NCBI GenBank assembly: GCA_041397645.1
Contig: JAWKWE010000005.1
Location: forward strand, 248,001-312,000
DNA length: 64,000 nucleotides
Source: Hyphomicrobiaceae bacterium
GTDB taxonomy: Bacteria; Pseudomonadota; Alphaproteobacteria; Rhizobiales; Hyphomicrobiaceae
Reading direction: 5' to 3'
Shown piece by piece: positions 8,537 through 16,381 of the stretch; position 1 is the first letter of the stretch, and the number at the start of each line of letters is the position of its first letter. The position numbers and the translations under genes are program-made. The notes below the pieces were generated by a model. It was not told where the DNA came from, did no database searches, and worked only from the letters and a program-made list of their open reading frames with translations.

Positions 8537-9226
8537 TCAATCCCCGATCCGCTTGGCGGCCGTCCCAAAATTACCGAGCTTGTAGACGGTGAGCTTGTCG
8601 ACGCCGAACTCGAAAGGCTCAAATGGTTCTTTCTCTCGTGCCTGGACCCACTCAAGGGGAGCGGTTCCCGTCGTTACGTGCGGGTTAAACTTCTTGCCCG
8701 CCTGGCTCTCCGGAAATGACTCGACATACTTAAAGAGGACGGGGTCGAATGGCGTCCCAGTGGGGTCGGGTACAAAGGCTTCCTGGCCACCTCCCGACTT
8801 GCGGAACGGAGCCATTGCTTGGATCACCTTTGCCTGTAGAGCTACGATCTCGCTCGACGGCTCGATTGTGATCCCCTGAAGTCCAATCTTCCCGCTCGGT
8901 ATGTGGTAAAGCCCGTTTGCGGTCAGCTTCAACTTGCTGAGGTCTTCTGACGCTGCAAGTGACTTAATCGTTGCCAGCGATGCATCGAGGTCCTTTTCGG
9001 CGACGTATTGTTGCAACAGCGTTATGTGAGGCCGATGCGTCTCATCAAGCGCGAAGCCTTCTGGCATCTGTTCGCGCAGACGTTTGTTCCAATCCTCCGC
9101 CGCAGCCAGCATTTTTTGGTCGGGCTCAAGGAGAACGTCTATCGCGACGAGCTTATCCTGAGCGATTGCTGGATGCGCCAGAGACACTAGCGCTGCAAGG
9201 GCGGCCCCTTTAAAAATGGCTTTCAT
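8537..9226 (-). CDS. Secreted 2H-phosphoesterase (2'-5' RNA ligase-like) protein
   Basis: About 229 residues from the ATG at 9226 (the frame opens at a GTG at 9247). A signal peptide (KAIFKGAALAALVSLAHPAIA) predicts export. The mature part has the two H-x-T motifs defining the 2H superfamily: RPHITLLQQYV (about residue 65) and NPHVTTGTA (about 190). Family members act on 2'-5' linkages or cyclic nucleotide phosphates; most are cytoplasmic, so a periplasmic location is notable. Actual substrate unknown. The gene stands alone between an IS remnant and a decayed transpeptidase fragment, consistent with acquired or rearranged DNA. Confidence 0.78.
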   Translation of the reverse strand: MKAIFKGAALAALVSLAHPAIAQDKLVAIDVLLEPDQKMLAAAEDWNKRLREQMPEGFALDETHRPHITLLQQYVAEKDLDASLATIKSLAASEDLSKLKLTANGLYHIPSGKIGLQGITIEPSSEIVALQAKVIQAMAPFRKSGGGQEAFVPDPTGTPFDPVLFKYVESFPESQAGKKFNPHVTTGTAPLEWVQAREKEPFEPFEFGVDKLTVYKLGNFGTAAKRIGD

Positions 9227-9651
9227 ACTAGCGTTTCCAAATTGCACGGATGGAACAAGCTGAATTGTTATCAGCAGACCTTCTGCGGCGGTTCACGATA
9301 GCCGCCATCAAGGTGGTCATCAACGCCAATTGCCGCAGTTGGCCCACCTCGCCGACCAGAACGGAGACGGACCCGAGGGGTAAGCTGCCATTGATGCTGA
9401 ACGGCCCTCAAGGTGAACGTGTTGCTGTGCACAACGTGATCAGCTGCACGCCCTGCAAATTTGCATCGTGAGTGTTGAGCCTCGGCACTGAGTCAGCTGT
9501 GGGTCAGACTCTGCCGTCCGAGCTATGTTTGCGTGACGACTGCTCTACCCTTAGCAGCAGAACTGACGCGCCTGTTTGACAGCTAAACCCTCACGAGCAG
9601 ACGCACGGACTAAATGGCCAAACGACCGAGATGGGCCAAAAATCAGACATC
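9227..9651. other. Intergenic, no recognised gene
   Basis: Short open frames here show no family resemblance. Possibly decayed coding sequence belonging to the transpeptidase fragment that follows. Confidence 0.4.
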
Positions 9652-9754
9652 GATGGCAACGGTTTCTTCAGCTTCTTCCATCAGCCGAGCCCCCACGTCC
9701 AACAACCGCCATCAGCGCGGCCATACCAAGCAGGTGGAATCGGACCAGTTCTGA
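9652..9754 (+). pseudogene. Fragment duplicating the 3' end of the L,D-transpeptidase
   Basis: The stretch matches 7541-7642 along its length: GGTTTCTTCAGCTTCTTC versus GGCTTCTTCAGCTTCTTC, CAGCCGAGCCCCCACGTCCA versus CAGCCGCGCCCTCCGTCCGA, and CAGGTGGAATCGGACCAGTT versus CAGGTGCAGTCAGACTGGTT. It translates as GFFSFFHQPSP, then after a one-base frame change as TKQVESDQF plus stop, against GFFSFFDQPRP and TRQVQSDWFW in the intact gene. No other part of a transpeptidase is recognisable upstream, so this is a decayed paralogue or duplication scar. Confidence 0.8.
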
Positions 9755-9967
9755 TAAAGGCAGAACGCCGACGATTGGCTTCCCGGCTGCATCGCGGTGA
9801 TGTTCTCCGTAGGGTGCAGGATTGCAACTTTCGTGATGCTGTTGCCACGAGGTGGCCGCGTCATCCATCGCGACACTTTGGTGCTTCCCATGTGCTTCCC
9901 AGCCCTATGCTGAAAGCAGGTGCTCGATTGAAGCGATTGACTAGGGCGTTGATTTCCGCATTGGAGA

Positions 9968-10042
9968 TGGTGGGCGGTACAGGGATTGAACCTGTGACCC
10001 CACGCGTGTGAAGCGTGTGCTCTACCGCTGAGCTAACCGCCC
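9968..10042 (-). tRNA. tRNA-Val (anticodon CAC)
   Basis: Reverse strand folds as acceptor GGGCGGT/ACCGCCC, D arm GCTC-AGCGGTA-GAGC, anticodon stem CACGC/GCGTG with loop TTCACAC (anticodon CAC, reading GUG), and T arm ACAGG-TTCAATC-CCTGT. The 3' CCA is genomically encoded (9968-9970). All helices pair perfectly. Confidence 0.96.
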
Positions 10043-10217
10043 GTCATCGGGACGCCCTTATGGGAGGGCGCGCGGCGGGCTGTCAAGTCTGCTCGGGTGT
10101 CACATCGCCCTGGCAGCGCCGTGGAGGGCTAACGGTCTGTTGGACACAAAGCACTTGTCCCGGTGGGGAGAGCTGGCCCGCAAGTCGGGTTCGGCGGGCT
10201 GCATAAGGTCCGTTGGA

Positions 10218-10442
10218 TCAGGCCCTTTGAATGAGAAAGTGGAAGGTGCCCTCTTGCTCGCGCGTGCCGATCAGGGTGTGGCCCGTGGCCTTGCAAAATG
10301 CCACGAAATCCCTCGGGGCCGCCGGATCCGTCGCCAGAATTTCAAGCACCATTCCTTGGGCCATGTCCGCCAGGGCTTTCTTGGCTTTCAATATCGGAAT
10401 TGGGCAGGTCAGCCCTGATGTATCGAGAGTGCGGTCGGCCAC
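10218..10442 (-). CDS. tusA: TusA-family sulfur carrier protein
   Basis: 74 residues, the standard TusA/SirA size. The motif LTCPIPILKAKKAL carries the conserved CPxP cysteine that bears the persulfide sulfur. The family relays sulfur from desulfurases or rhodaneses to tRNA thiolation, molybdopterin or, in sulfur oxidisers, to Dsr/sHdr systems. The gene is divergent from an RND exporter that is followed by a DsrE-like gene, and DsrE-type proteins are known partners of TusA, so a dedicated sulfur-trafficking role is possible. A housekeeping TusA role cannot be excluded. Confidence 0.9.
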   Translation of the reverse strand: MADRTLDTSGLTCPIPILKAKKALADMAQGMVLEILATDPAAPRDFVAFCKATGHTLIGTREQEGTFHFLIQRA

Positions 10443-10841
10443 TGTGTGCTCTTCATCCCCAGGTCATTGGCGCTTGCGCGTCATCATGAGTAAGCGAAGG
10501 AGCCAACGCTCTCAACCCCTTATGATCTTATAGGGTGCTGCGTGCTACCTGGGGCGGGTTGCGCGGGCCGGGCTCAAGTGCAACGGTCGGTGGAATGGCG
10601 CGATTCTGGCCCCTTCGCCGCTCGTTGCGGCGAACCCTATGGGCTAAAAGTCGTGCCCGTCGCCGTGGAGGATGACGCTTAAGCGCAGGTTGTCTTGCAT
10701 TTTTTGAAGACTACCGATCCATGCCCTGAGGTGACGCAAGAAAAGGTGGGTAGCGAGGGGCTTTCGCCGGACGCCGGCTGAAGCACCTGTCGAAACGATG
10801 CCTCGGTCGGGGCTACAGCGGGGGTGGGGCCAGAAGCCGAA
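10443..10841. promoter_or_regulatory. Divergent control region between tusA and the RND exporter
   Basis: No gene recognised. Near 10515-10536 is an imperfect A/T-rich dyad, ACCCCTTATGATCTTATAGG followed by GT, standing out from GC-rich surroundings and a plausible operator/promoter core. The exporter start is uncertain: in-frame GTG at 10824 and ATGs at 10842 and 10848 are possible, and an AAGGAGGAG at about 10861 could serve a later TTG. Confidence 0.4.
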
Positions 10842-13214
10842 ATGGAGATGCCGCAGCATCCGAAGGAGGAGCGCCGCTCCTTTTTGTTGTCTTTCGGCAT
10901 CGACAAGCTCGGGCTTGTGGCGCTGAAGGCGCCCTACGTCTCTGCGATCCTAATTCTGATGCTCACGGTGCTGGCAGTGCTCGGCGTGATGCGGCTCAAG
11001 GTAGATGACAGCCTTTCGGAGCTGTTTCGCACCAACACGGAAGAATTCCGTCGCTACGAGGAAATCGACCATCGTTTCCCTTCCAGCGAGTACGACGTGC
11101 TTGTCGTTGTGGAAGGCAAGAACCTTCTGACCCGCGAAGGGCTTGAGACGTTTTCGAACGCAACCATGGAGCTGCAACTCGTTGACGGTGTCGGCGGGCT
11201 GGTCTCGATGCTGTCTGCACGCGACAAACCTGATGAGACAGGTTATGCGCCGCCGATCGTGCCTGACGAATTGCCGGAGGGAGAGGGTTTCGACAGGATC
11301 GTTTCGCAGCTGAGGGGCAACGACATCGTCAAGGGCAAGTTTTTGTCCGATGACGGCCAGCTTGCGCTCATTGTACTAGCGCTCGATCGAAAGGTCGTGA
11401 CCGAGCAGACGCCGAAGGTGGTGATCGGCAACATTAAAGAGGCGGCCGAGAGGGAATTGGGCACCGCCGGTCTGTCCGCCAAACTGACCGGCGCGCCGGT
11501 GATGCAGCTTGAGATCCGCAACGCGGTGGAGCGCGACCGGCTCGTCTACAACGGGCTGGGCTTTTTGGCCGGCTTCGTCATGGCGTACCTGTTCTTCAGG
11601 CGTCTGTCGCTCACGATCATCGCAGTTCTCGGACCTACAATCGCTATCCTTTGGACGTTGGGTGTTCTTGGCGGATTGGACTTCCGCCTCAACCTATTCA
11701 TCAACGTCATCACACCCTTGATCCTAGTCTCGGGCTTTTCCGATTCCATGCATCTGGTGTTCGCAATACGGCGTGAGATCATGGCCGGAACCGACAGGCT
11801 CGAAGCGGCGCGTATGGCCGTGCGCGAAGTGGCGCCCGCTTGCTTGCTGACTGCCATGAACGCTGCACTGGCGCTTGCATCGTTCTCGTTGGCGGAATCC
11901 GCGCTGATCCGCACCTTCGGCCTCGCGTCGCTGCTGGCAATTGCCATATCCTACATTGCAGTCGCCGTCGTCGTGCCGACACTCGCAGCCTTGCTGATCG
12001 CCAAGGAGACCGGTCCCCCGATCGAACATCCGGAAGATACCGGCGGCGGCATCGGCTGGCTTTATCGAATTACGACCGCCATCGTGGGACACGTCATTCG
12101 CTATCCCATCGTCTACACGCTGGCCGGTCTCATTGCTGTCGTGTCAACGGGGTGGGCCTACTCGCAGCTGGTGCCGATGTATCGCCTCGCCGATCAGGTT
12201 CCCGACAAGGAACAGGCGCTGGACGCCACGGGTCGCCTCGATCAGAAACTGACGGGAGCCAATCCTGTCCACGTCATGATCAGTTGGGGCAACGAGACCG
12301 GTAAGGGCACTGCGAAGGCCAATCTTTACGATCAGCAGACGCTCGCGGTCATTGCCGATGCGCACGCGGTCGTCGAAGAGAAAGCCGGACTTGGCAATAC
12401 GTGGTCGCTCGACAGCCTGCGGCGCTGGCTGCGCGATGCGGGCGACGACAGCATCGAGACCGTGAAGAGATACGTGGGCTTGCTTCCTAAGCATCTTGTG
12501 CGGCGGTTCATATCGGTGGAGGAGAACGCGGTTCTGGTGACGGCGCGTCTGCCCGATGTCGATGCCAGTCAGATCCTCCCCGTGGTCGAAAATCTCGATC
12601 ACCAACTTGAGAAGGTCCGCACCGCCCATCCTGGCTATGACATCATCGTGACCGGCTTGCCTGCCATCGCGGCGCGCAACTCAGCTCGCCTTATCGACGA
12701 GTTGAACTGGGGCTTGGTGGGAGACATGTTCGTCATCTTCATCTTCCTCGGCTTCGTGTTGCGGTCGGTGCTACCGGGAGTAACCAGCGTTCTGCCGTCG
12801 CTGTTTCCGATTTTCGCAACAGGCTCGCTGTTGTGGCTTGCTGGTGAGGGATTGCAGTTTGCGTCCATCATCGCGATCACCGTTGCCTTCGCGCTCGCGA
12901 TTGACTCTACAATTCACTTCCTCAATCGCTTCCGCCTTGAGGAGGATAGGCTAGGCGGAGGGTCGGGCAGCGAGGTCGAGGCGCTGAGACATACGGTGCA
13001 TCACATCGGCCCGGCCGTAGTGTTGACCACGATCGTTCTTGCGCTGGGCCTGGGTGTCACGATGCTGTCCGACCTGCCGTCGCTGCGCCGCTTCGGTCAG
13101 CTGACAGCGGTTTGTCTGGGATCGTCGCTGATCGGGCAGTTGGTCATCCTGCCTGCTTCCATTGCGCTCTATCGCAGGTATTTTCCGCGTAGCCCGGACA
13201 GGGTGCGGCGTTAA
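10842..13214 (+). CDS. RND/MMPL-family exporter
   Basis: About 790 residues with the RND inner-membrane layout: one N-terminal membrane helix (about 34-54), a large periplasmic loop, five or more helices, then the same pattern repeated in the second half. Characteristic membrane motifs are GFSDSMHLVFAIRREI in the first half and FALAIDSTIHFLNRF in the second, each with an acidic residue likely involved in proton coupling. It belongs to the two-domain MMPL/SSD-like branch (hydrophobic or lipid substrates) rather than the AcrB branch, which is about 1,000 residues and usually has a fusion-protein partner; none is here. Substrate unknown. Flanking tusA and dsrE-like genes suggest a link to sulfur compounds. 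The true start may be GTG 10824 or a later codon. Confidence 0.82.
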   Translation: MEMPQHPKEERRSFLLSFGIDKLGLVALKAPYVSAILILMLTVLAVLGVMRLKVDDSLSELFRTNTEEFRRYEEIDHRFPSSEYDVLVVVEGKNLLTREGLETFSNATMELQLVDGVGGLVSMLSARDKPDETGYAPPIVPDELPEGEGFDRIVSQLRGNDIVKGKFLSDDGQLALIVLALDRKVVTEQTPKVVIGNIKEAAERELGTAGLSAKLTGAPVMQLEIRNAVERDRLVYNGLGFLAGFVMAYLFFRRLSLTIIAVLGPTIAILWTLGVLGGLDFRLNLFINVITPLILVSGFSDSMHLVFAIRREIMAGTDRLEAARMAVREVAPACLLTAMNAALALASFSLAESALIRTFGLASLLAIAISYIAVAVVVPTLAALLIAKETGPPIEHPEDTGGGIGWLYRITTAIVGHVIRYPIVYTLAGLIAVVSTGWAYSQLVPMYRLADQVPDKEQALDATGRLDQKLTGANPVHVMISWGNETGKGTAKANLYDQQTLAVIADAHAVVEEKAGLGNTWSLDSLRRWLRDAGDDSIETVKRYVGLLPKHLVRRFISVEENAVLVTARLPDVDASQILPVVENLDHQLEKVRTAHPGYDIIVTGLPAIAARNSARLIDELNWGLVGDMFVIFIFLGFVLRSVLPGVTSVLPSLFPIFATGSLLWLAGEGLQFASIIAITVAFALAIDSTIHFLNRFRLEEDRLGGGSGSEVEALRHTVHHIGPAVVLTTIVLALGLGVTMLSDLPSLRRFGQLTAVCLGSSLIGQLVILPASIALYRRYFPRSPDRVRR

Positions 13215-13333
13215 CGCCTGAGCAGGGCAATAGCCTTTCGCATCACGCCGGAACTACGGGCGCTTTCACACGTCTTGAGCCGTTCGCGGCGAAGCGCTAG
13301 CATCGCGCGCCTTCGAACCCCACAGGAGCCTCC

Positions 13334-13711
13334 ATGGCCAAAAAGCTGATCGTCATTATGGCCAATACGGATCCGCGTAATACAGAAGAGCTCGGCGCGC
13401 CGATCTTTCAAGCCTCGGTCGCGGCGGCGATGGGCTATGAGGTGGAAGTCATATGCACCGCATCGGCGACGCGGCTGATGCGCAAAGGCGTGGCGAGCGA
13501 ACTGAAGCAGCGGACCGATGCGTCAAAGTCGATTTACGATTTCATCAAAGATGCACATGCCGCCGGTGTGAAGTTCTACTGCTGCTCGCCGGGACTGGAT
13601 CTGTTCGACATGCACAAGGAAGATCTTATTCCCGAGTGCAACGGCATCGTCGGTGCCGCGCATTTCATCGAAGACATCATGACGGGCGAGAGCAAGGTGC
13701 TTACGTACTAA
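13334..13711 (+). CDS. DsrE/DsrF-like sulfur relay protein
   Basis: 125 residues with a DsrE-type fold: KKLIVIMANTDPRNTEELGA at the start, EVEVICTASATRLMRKG, then FYCCSPGLDLFDM and IPECNGIVGAAHFI. Cysteines at about 36, 78, 79 and 97 are candidates for sulfur binding. DsrE-like proteins accept or donate persulfide sulfur with TusA. ATG at 13334 follows AGGAGCC. It lies 119 bases after the RND exporter on the same strand and converges on recG. The subfamily is uncertain because DsrE-like proteins vary in which cysteine is active. Confidence 0.82.
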   Translation: MAKKLIVIMANTDPRNTEELGAPIFQASVAAAMGYEVEVICTASATRLMRKGVASELKQRTDASKSIYDFIKDAHAAGVKFYCCSPGLDLFDMHKEDLIPECNGIVGAAHFIEDIMTGESKVLTY

Positions 13712-13742
13712 GCACCCTATCTGAGCCGATTAGGGACAGAAC

Positions 13743-15857
13743 TCAAGCCGCGCGGAACAGTCGTGCGGCTTCATCGCATTCAAACAGATAAAGCAATGTT
13801 CGGAGCGCCTGACCGCGCGGCGATACGAGGTCGGGATCGTTGGACAGGACCAGTCGCGCATCGTCGCGCGCTGCCGCAAGCAACGTCTCGAAGCCCGGCA
13901 CCTCTGCAACCCGGAAGCCCGGCATGCCGCTTTGGCGCGAGCCCAGCATTTCACCGCCGCCGCGTAGCTCCAGATCCTTCTCGGCTATGAGGAAGCCATC
14001 TTCCGTCTTTTCCATCATCTCAAGGCGAGCTTTCGCCGTTTCGCCTAGCGGTTCTTTGTAGAGCAACATGCAAAAGCTTTCGCGTGCGCCACGCCCCACC
14101 CGCCCTCGCAACTGATGAAGCTGCGCCAAGCCGAAACGCTCCGCGTGTTCGATCACCATGATATTGGCATTGGGGACATTGACGCCGACTTCTATCACGG
14201 TGGTCGCGACCAGGATCTTGAGTTTGTCGGTGGCAAATGCCGCCATGGTCTCATCCTTGTCGGCGGCTGCCATGGCGCCGTGCAGAAGACCGACGGTATT
14301 GCCGAAGATCTGTTTGAGATGAGCATGGCGTTCTTCGGCGGCCGCAAGCTCTGAGGTGTCGGACGTTTCGATCAATGGGCAGACCCAATAGACCTGAGCG
14401 CCTTCCGCCAACTGTACGCGCAGCCGGTCGATCAGACGCTCCATTGAATCGATGGGAATGGCCTTTGTAACGACAGGTTTGCGCCCTGCGGGCTTTTCGG
14501 TGAGACGCGAGACGTCGAGATCCCCGTAGTGCGTCATGAGCAGCGTGCGCGGAATCGGAGTTGCCGTCATAACTAGGACGTTGGTCGCACCGCCTGCGCC
14601 CTTCGCCTGGAGTGCGAGGCGCTGATGCACACCAAAGCGATGTTGCTCGTCGATGACGGCAAACGCGAGATCCTTGAAGACGACGTCGGATTGAAAAAGC
14701 GCATGTGTGCCAATTAGGATGTCGATATCTCCCGCGGCGAGGTGTTTCAGCGTTTCCTCGCGGCCCTTTCCCTTTTCTCTCCCGGTCAACAAACCGATGC
14801 GCAACCCGGCGGCTTCGGCAAGCGGCGCAATCGTTTCAAGGTGCTGACGTGCAAGGACTTCGGTGGGAGCCATCAAAGCAGACTGTGCGCCGGTTTCAAC
14901 GGCGATTGCCATGCTCATCAGCGCCACGGCGGTTTTGCCGGATCCGACATCGCCCTGCAGCAGACGCAGCATACGGTGGGGCGCGGCCAGATCTTCCGCG
15001 ATTTCCTTTAGCGCGTTGACTTGTGAATTTGTCAGCTTGAACGGCAACGCGGCTGCGATCCGCTTTCTAATGTGCCCATCACCCTTAACGGAGCGTCCAG
15101 GCTGCGCCTTCATATTGAGGCGTACCAATCCGAGCGCCAATTGCCCAGCCAGCAACTCGTCATAGGCCAAACGCTGGCGCGGCAACGATGCAGGTGAAAT
15201 GTCACCAGGCTCTTGCGGCTTGTGCAGCAGGGTCAGCGCGTCGGTGAATCCCATCCATCCGCGAGCCTGCAGCCATCCCTTGTCCTGCCACTCGGGCAAT
15301 TCTGGCACACGCTCGACGGCTTGCCGTGAGGCTTTCTGCAGCACCTTGCCGGACAATCCGGCGGTGAGCGGGTAGACAGGCTCCAGCATCGGCATATCGC
15401 TGCGCGCTTCCGGCGCGACGATGTAGTCGGGGTGGGACATCTGCATTGTTTCGCCGTAGCGCTCGATGCGTCCCGATACGTAGCGGATCTCGCCGACCGG
15501 CAACTGGCGCTCGATGAATTTGTGCTCGGCGTGGAAGAACACGAGATCGAGACGTGCGGAGTCGTCCTCGCACGTGACCTTGTAGGGCACCTTGTGATTG
15601 CCGCGCGGGGGTGCCTTGTGTTTCAGCACCCGTACCTTAAGGGTCACAATGGTTCCAGGGACCGCATCGCGCACCAGCGGTTCCGCCCTGCGATCGATAA
15701 CGCCGGTCGGCAGATGCCAGAGCAGATCGAGAACGCGGGGCTCGACGGCCTGTGGTGGTAGCTCCAGGCACTTCTTAAGGAGCTGGACGGTGCGCGGGCC
15801 GATGCCGCTCAGGGTCAAAGCCGAAGAAAACAGCGGATTGAGCGCGGAAGGACGCAT
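13743..15857 (-). CDS. recG: ATP-dependent DNA helicase RecG
   Basis: About 704 residues from ATG 15857 (the open frame extends to 15953, but RecG homology begins MRPSALNPLF). Recognisable: N-terminal wedge/OB region, Walker A LLQGDVGSGKTAVALMSM, Walker B/DEQH AFAVIDEQHRFGVHQR, MTATPIPRTLLMT, VIEVGVNVPNANIMVIEHAE and QLHQLRGRVGRG. RecG unwinds branched DNA and remodels stalled replication forks. It is divergent from sdhE-mfd, an arrangement I recall from other alphaproteobacteria. Confidence 0.96.
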   Translation of the reverse strand: MRPSALNPLFSSALTLSGIGPRTVQLLKKCLELPPQAVEPRVLDLLWHLPTGVIDRRAEPLVRDAVPGTIVTLKVRVLKHKAPPRGNHKVPYKVTCEDDSARLDLVFFHAEHKFIERQLPVGEIRYVSGRIERYGETMQMSHPDYIVAPEARSDMPMLEPVYPLTAGLSGKVLQKASRQAVERVPELPEWQDKGWLQARGWMGFTDALTLLHKPQEPGDISPASLPRQRLAYDELLAGQLALGLVRLNMKAQPGRSVKGDGHIRKRIAAALPFKLTNSQVNALKEIAEDLAAPHRMLRLLQGDVGSGKTAVALMSMAIAVETGAQSALMAPTEVLARQHLETIAPLAEAAGLRIGLLTGREKGKGREETLKHLAAGDIDILIGTHALFQSDVVFKDLAFAVIDEQHRFGVHQRLALQAKGAGGATNVLVMTATPIPRTLLMTHYGDLDVSRLTEKPAGRKPVVTKAIPIDSMERLIDRLRVQLAEGAQVYWVCPLIETSDTSELAAAEERHAHLKQIFGNTVGLLHGAMAAADKDETMAAFATDKLKILVATTVIEVGVNVPNANIMVIEHAERFGLAQLHQLRGRVGRGARESFCMLLYKEPLGETAKARLEMMEKTEDGFLIAEKDLELRGGGEMLGSRQSGMPGFRVAEVPGFETLLAAARDDARLVLSNDPDLVSPRGQALRTLLYLFECDEAARLFRAA

Positions 15858-16074
15858 GAAAAAGCTTACCGTCCAGGGTTTGAGCGGCCGATGCCCGGCG
15901 CGCGTTCGATCGCGGCAAAATGCGTCGTCATGGCGAGAGCTTGCTGTTCTCATTTGCGGAATCTGCCGGTGGCGCTATACCACTGCAGCAGGGGCGCAAA
16001 AGTGACCGCTCGCACGGGTCCAGTCAAGCTTGACACTGGAGCCGTTCCACCGCTGCGGCGGACAACAATTGAAT

Positions 16075-16362
16075 ATGCAGAAACAGGACATGACGGACGA
16101 CGTCGTCACGCGCCGGCGCCGCGCACTCTATAGGGCCATGCACCGAGGCACCAAGGAGATGGATCATCTCGTTGGGCGCTATGCCGATGTGCATCTCGGC
16201 GATATGACGGGTGACGAGTTGGCTGAATTCGAACGCTTCCTGGCACTGCCCGATCCCTTATTACAGGGCTGGTTTTTCAGCGCTGAGCAGGTTGGCTCGC
16301 CGGAGTTTGAGGGTCTTGTGAGGAAGATGCGCCGCTTTCACGGTCTTGAGGACCGGTCGTGA
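16075..16362 (+). CDS. sdhE: FAD assembly factor SdhE
   Basis: About 95 residues from ATG 16075 (ATG 16090 is an alternative; the frame opens at 16030). The RGTKEMDHLVGRYADVHL segment contains the family RG-x-EMD motif needed for covalent flavinylation of succinate dehydrogenase SdhA, followed by FERFLALPDPLLQGWFF. DUF339/Sdh5 family. It sits 19 bases ahead of mfd on the same strand. Confidence 0.93.
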   Translation: MQKQDMTDDVVTRRRRALYRAMHRGTKEMDHLVGRYADVHLGDMTGDELAEFERFLALPDPLLQGWFFSAEQVGSPEFEGLVRKMRRFHGLEDRS

Positions 16363-16381
16363 AGCGGTTGTGGGCAAAGTT

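Noticed and set aside
9250..9471. 73-residue open frame
   Set aside because: No ribosome site, no recognisable motif; surrounded by decayed DNA.
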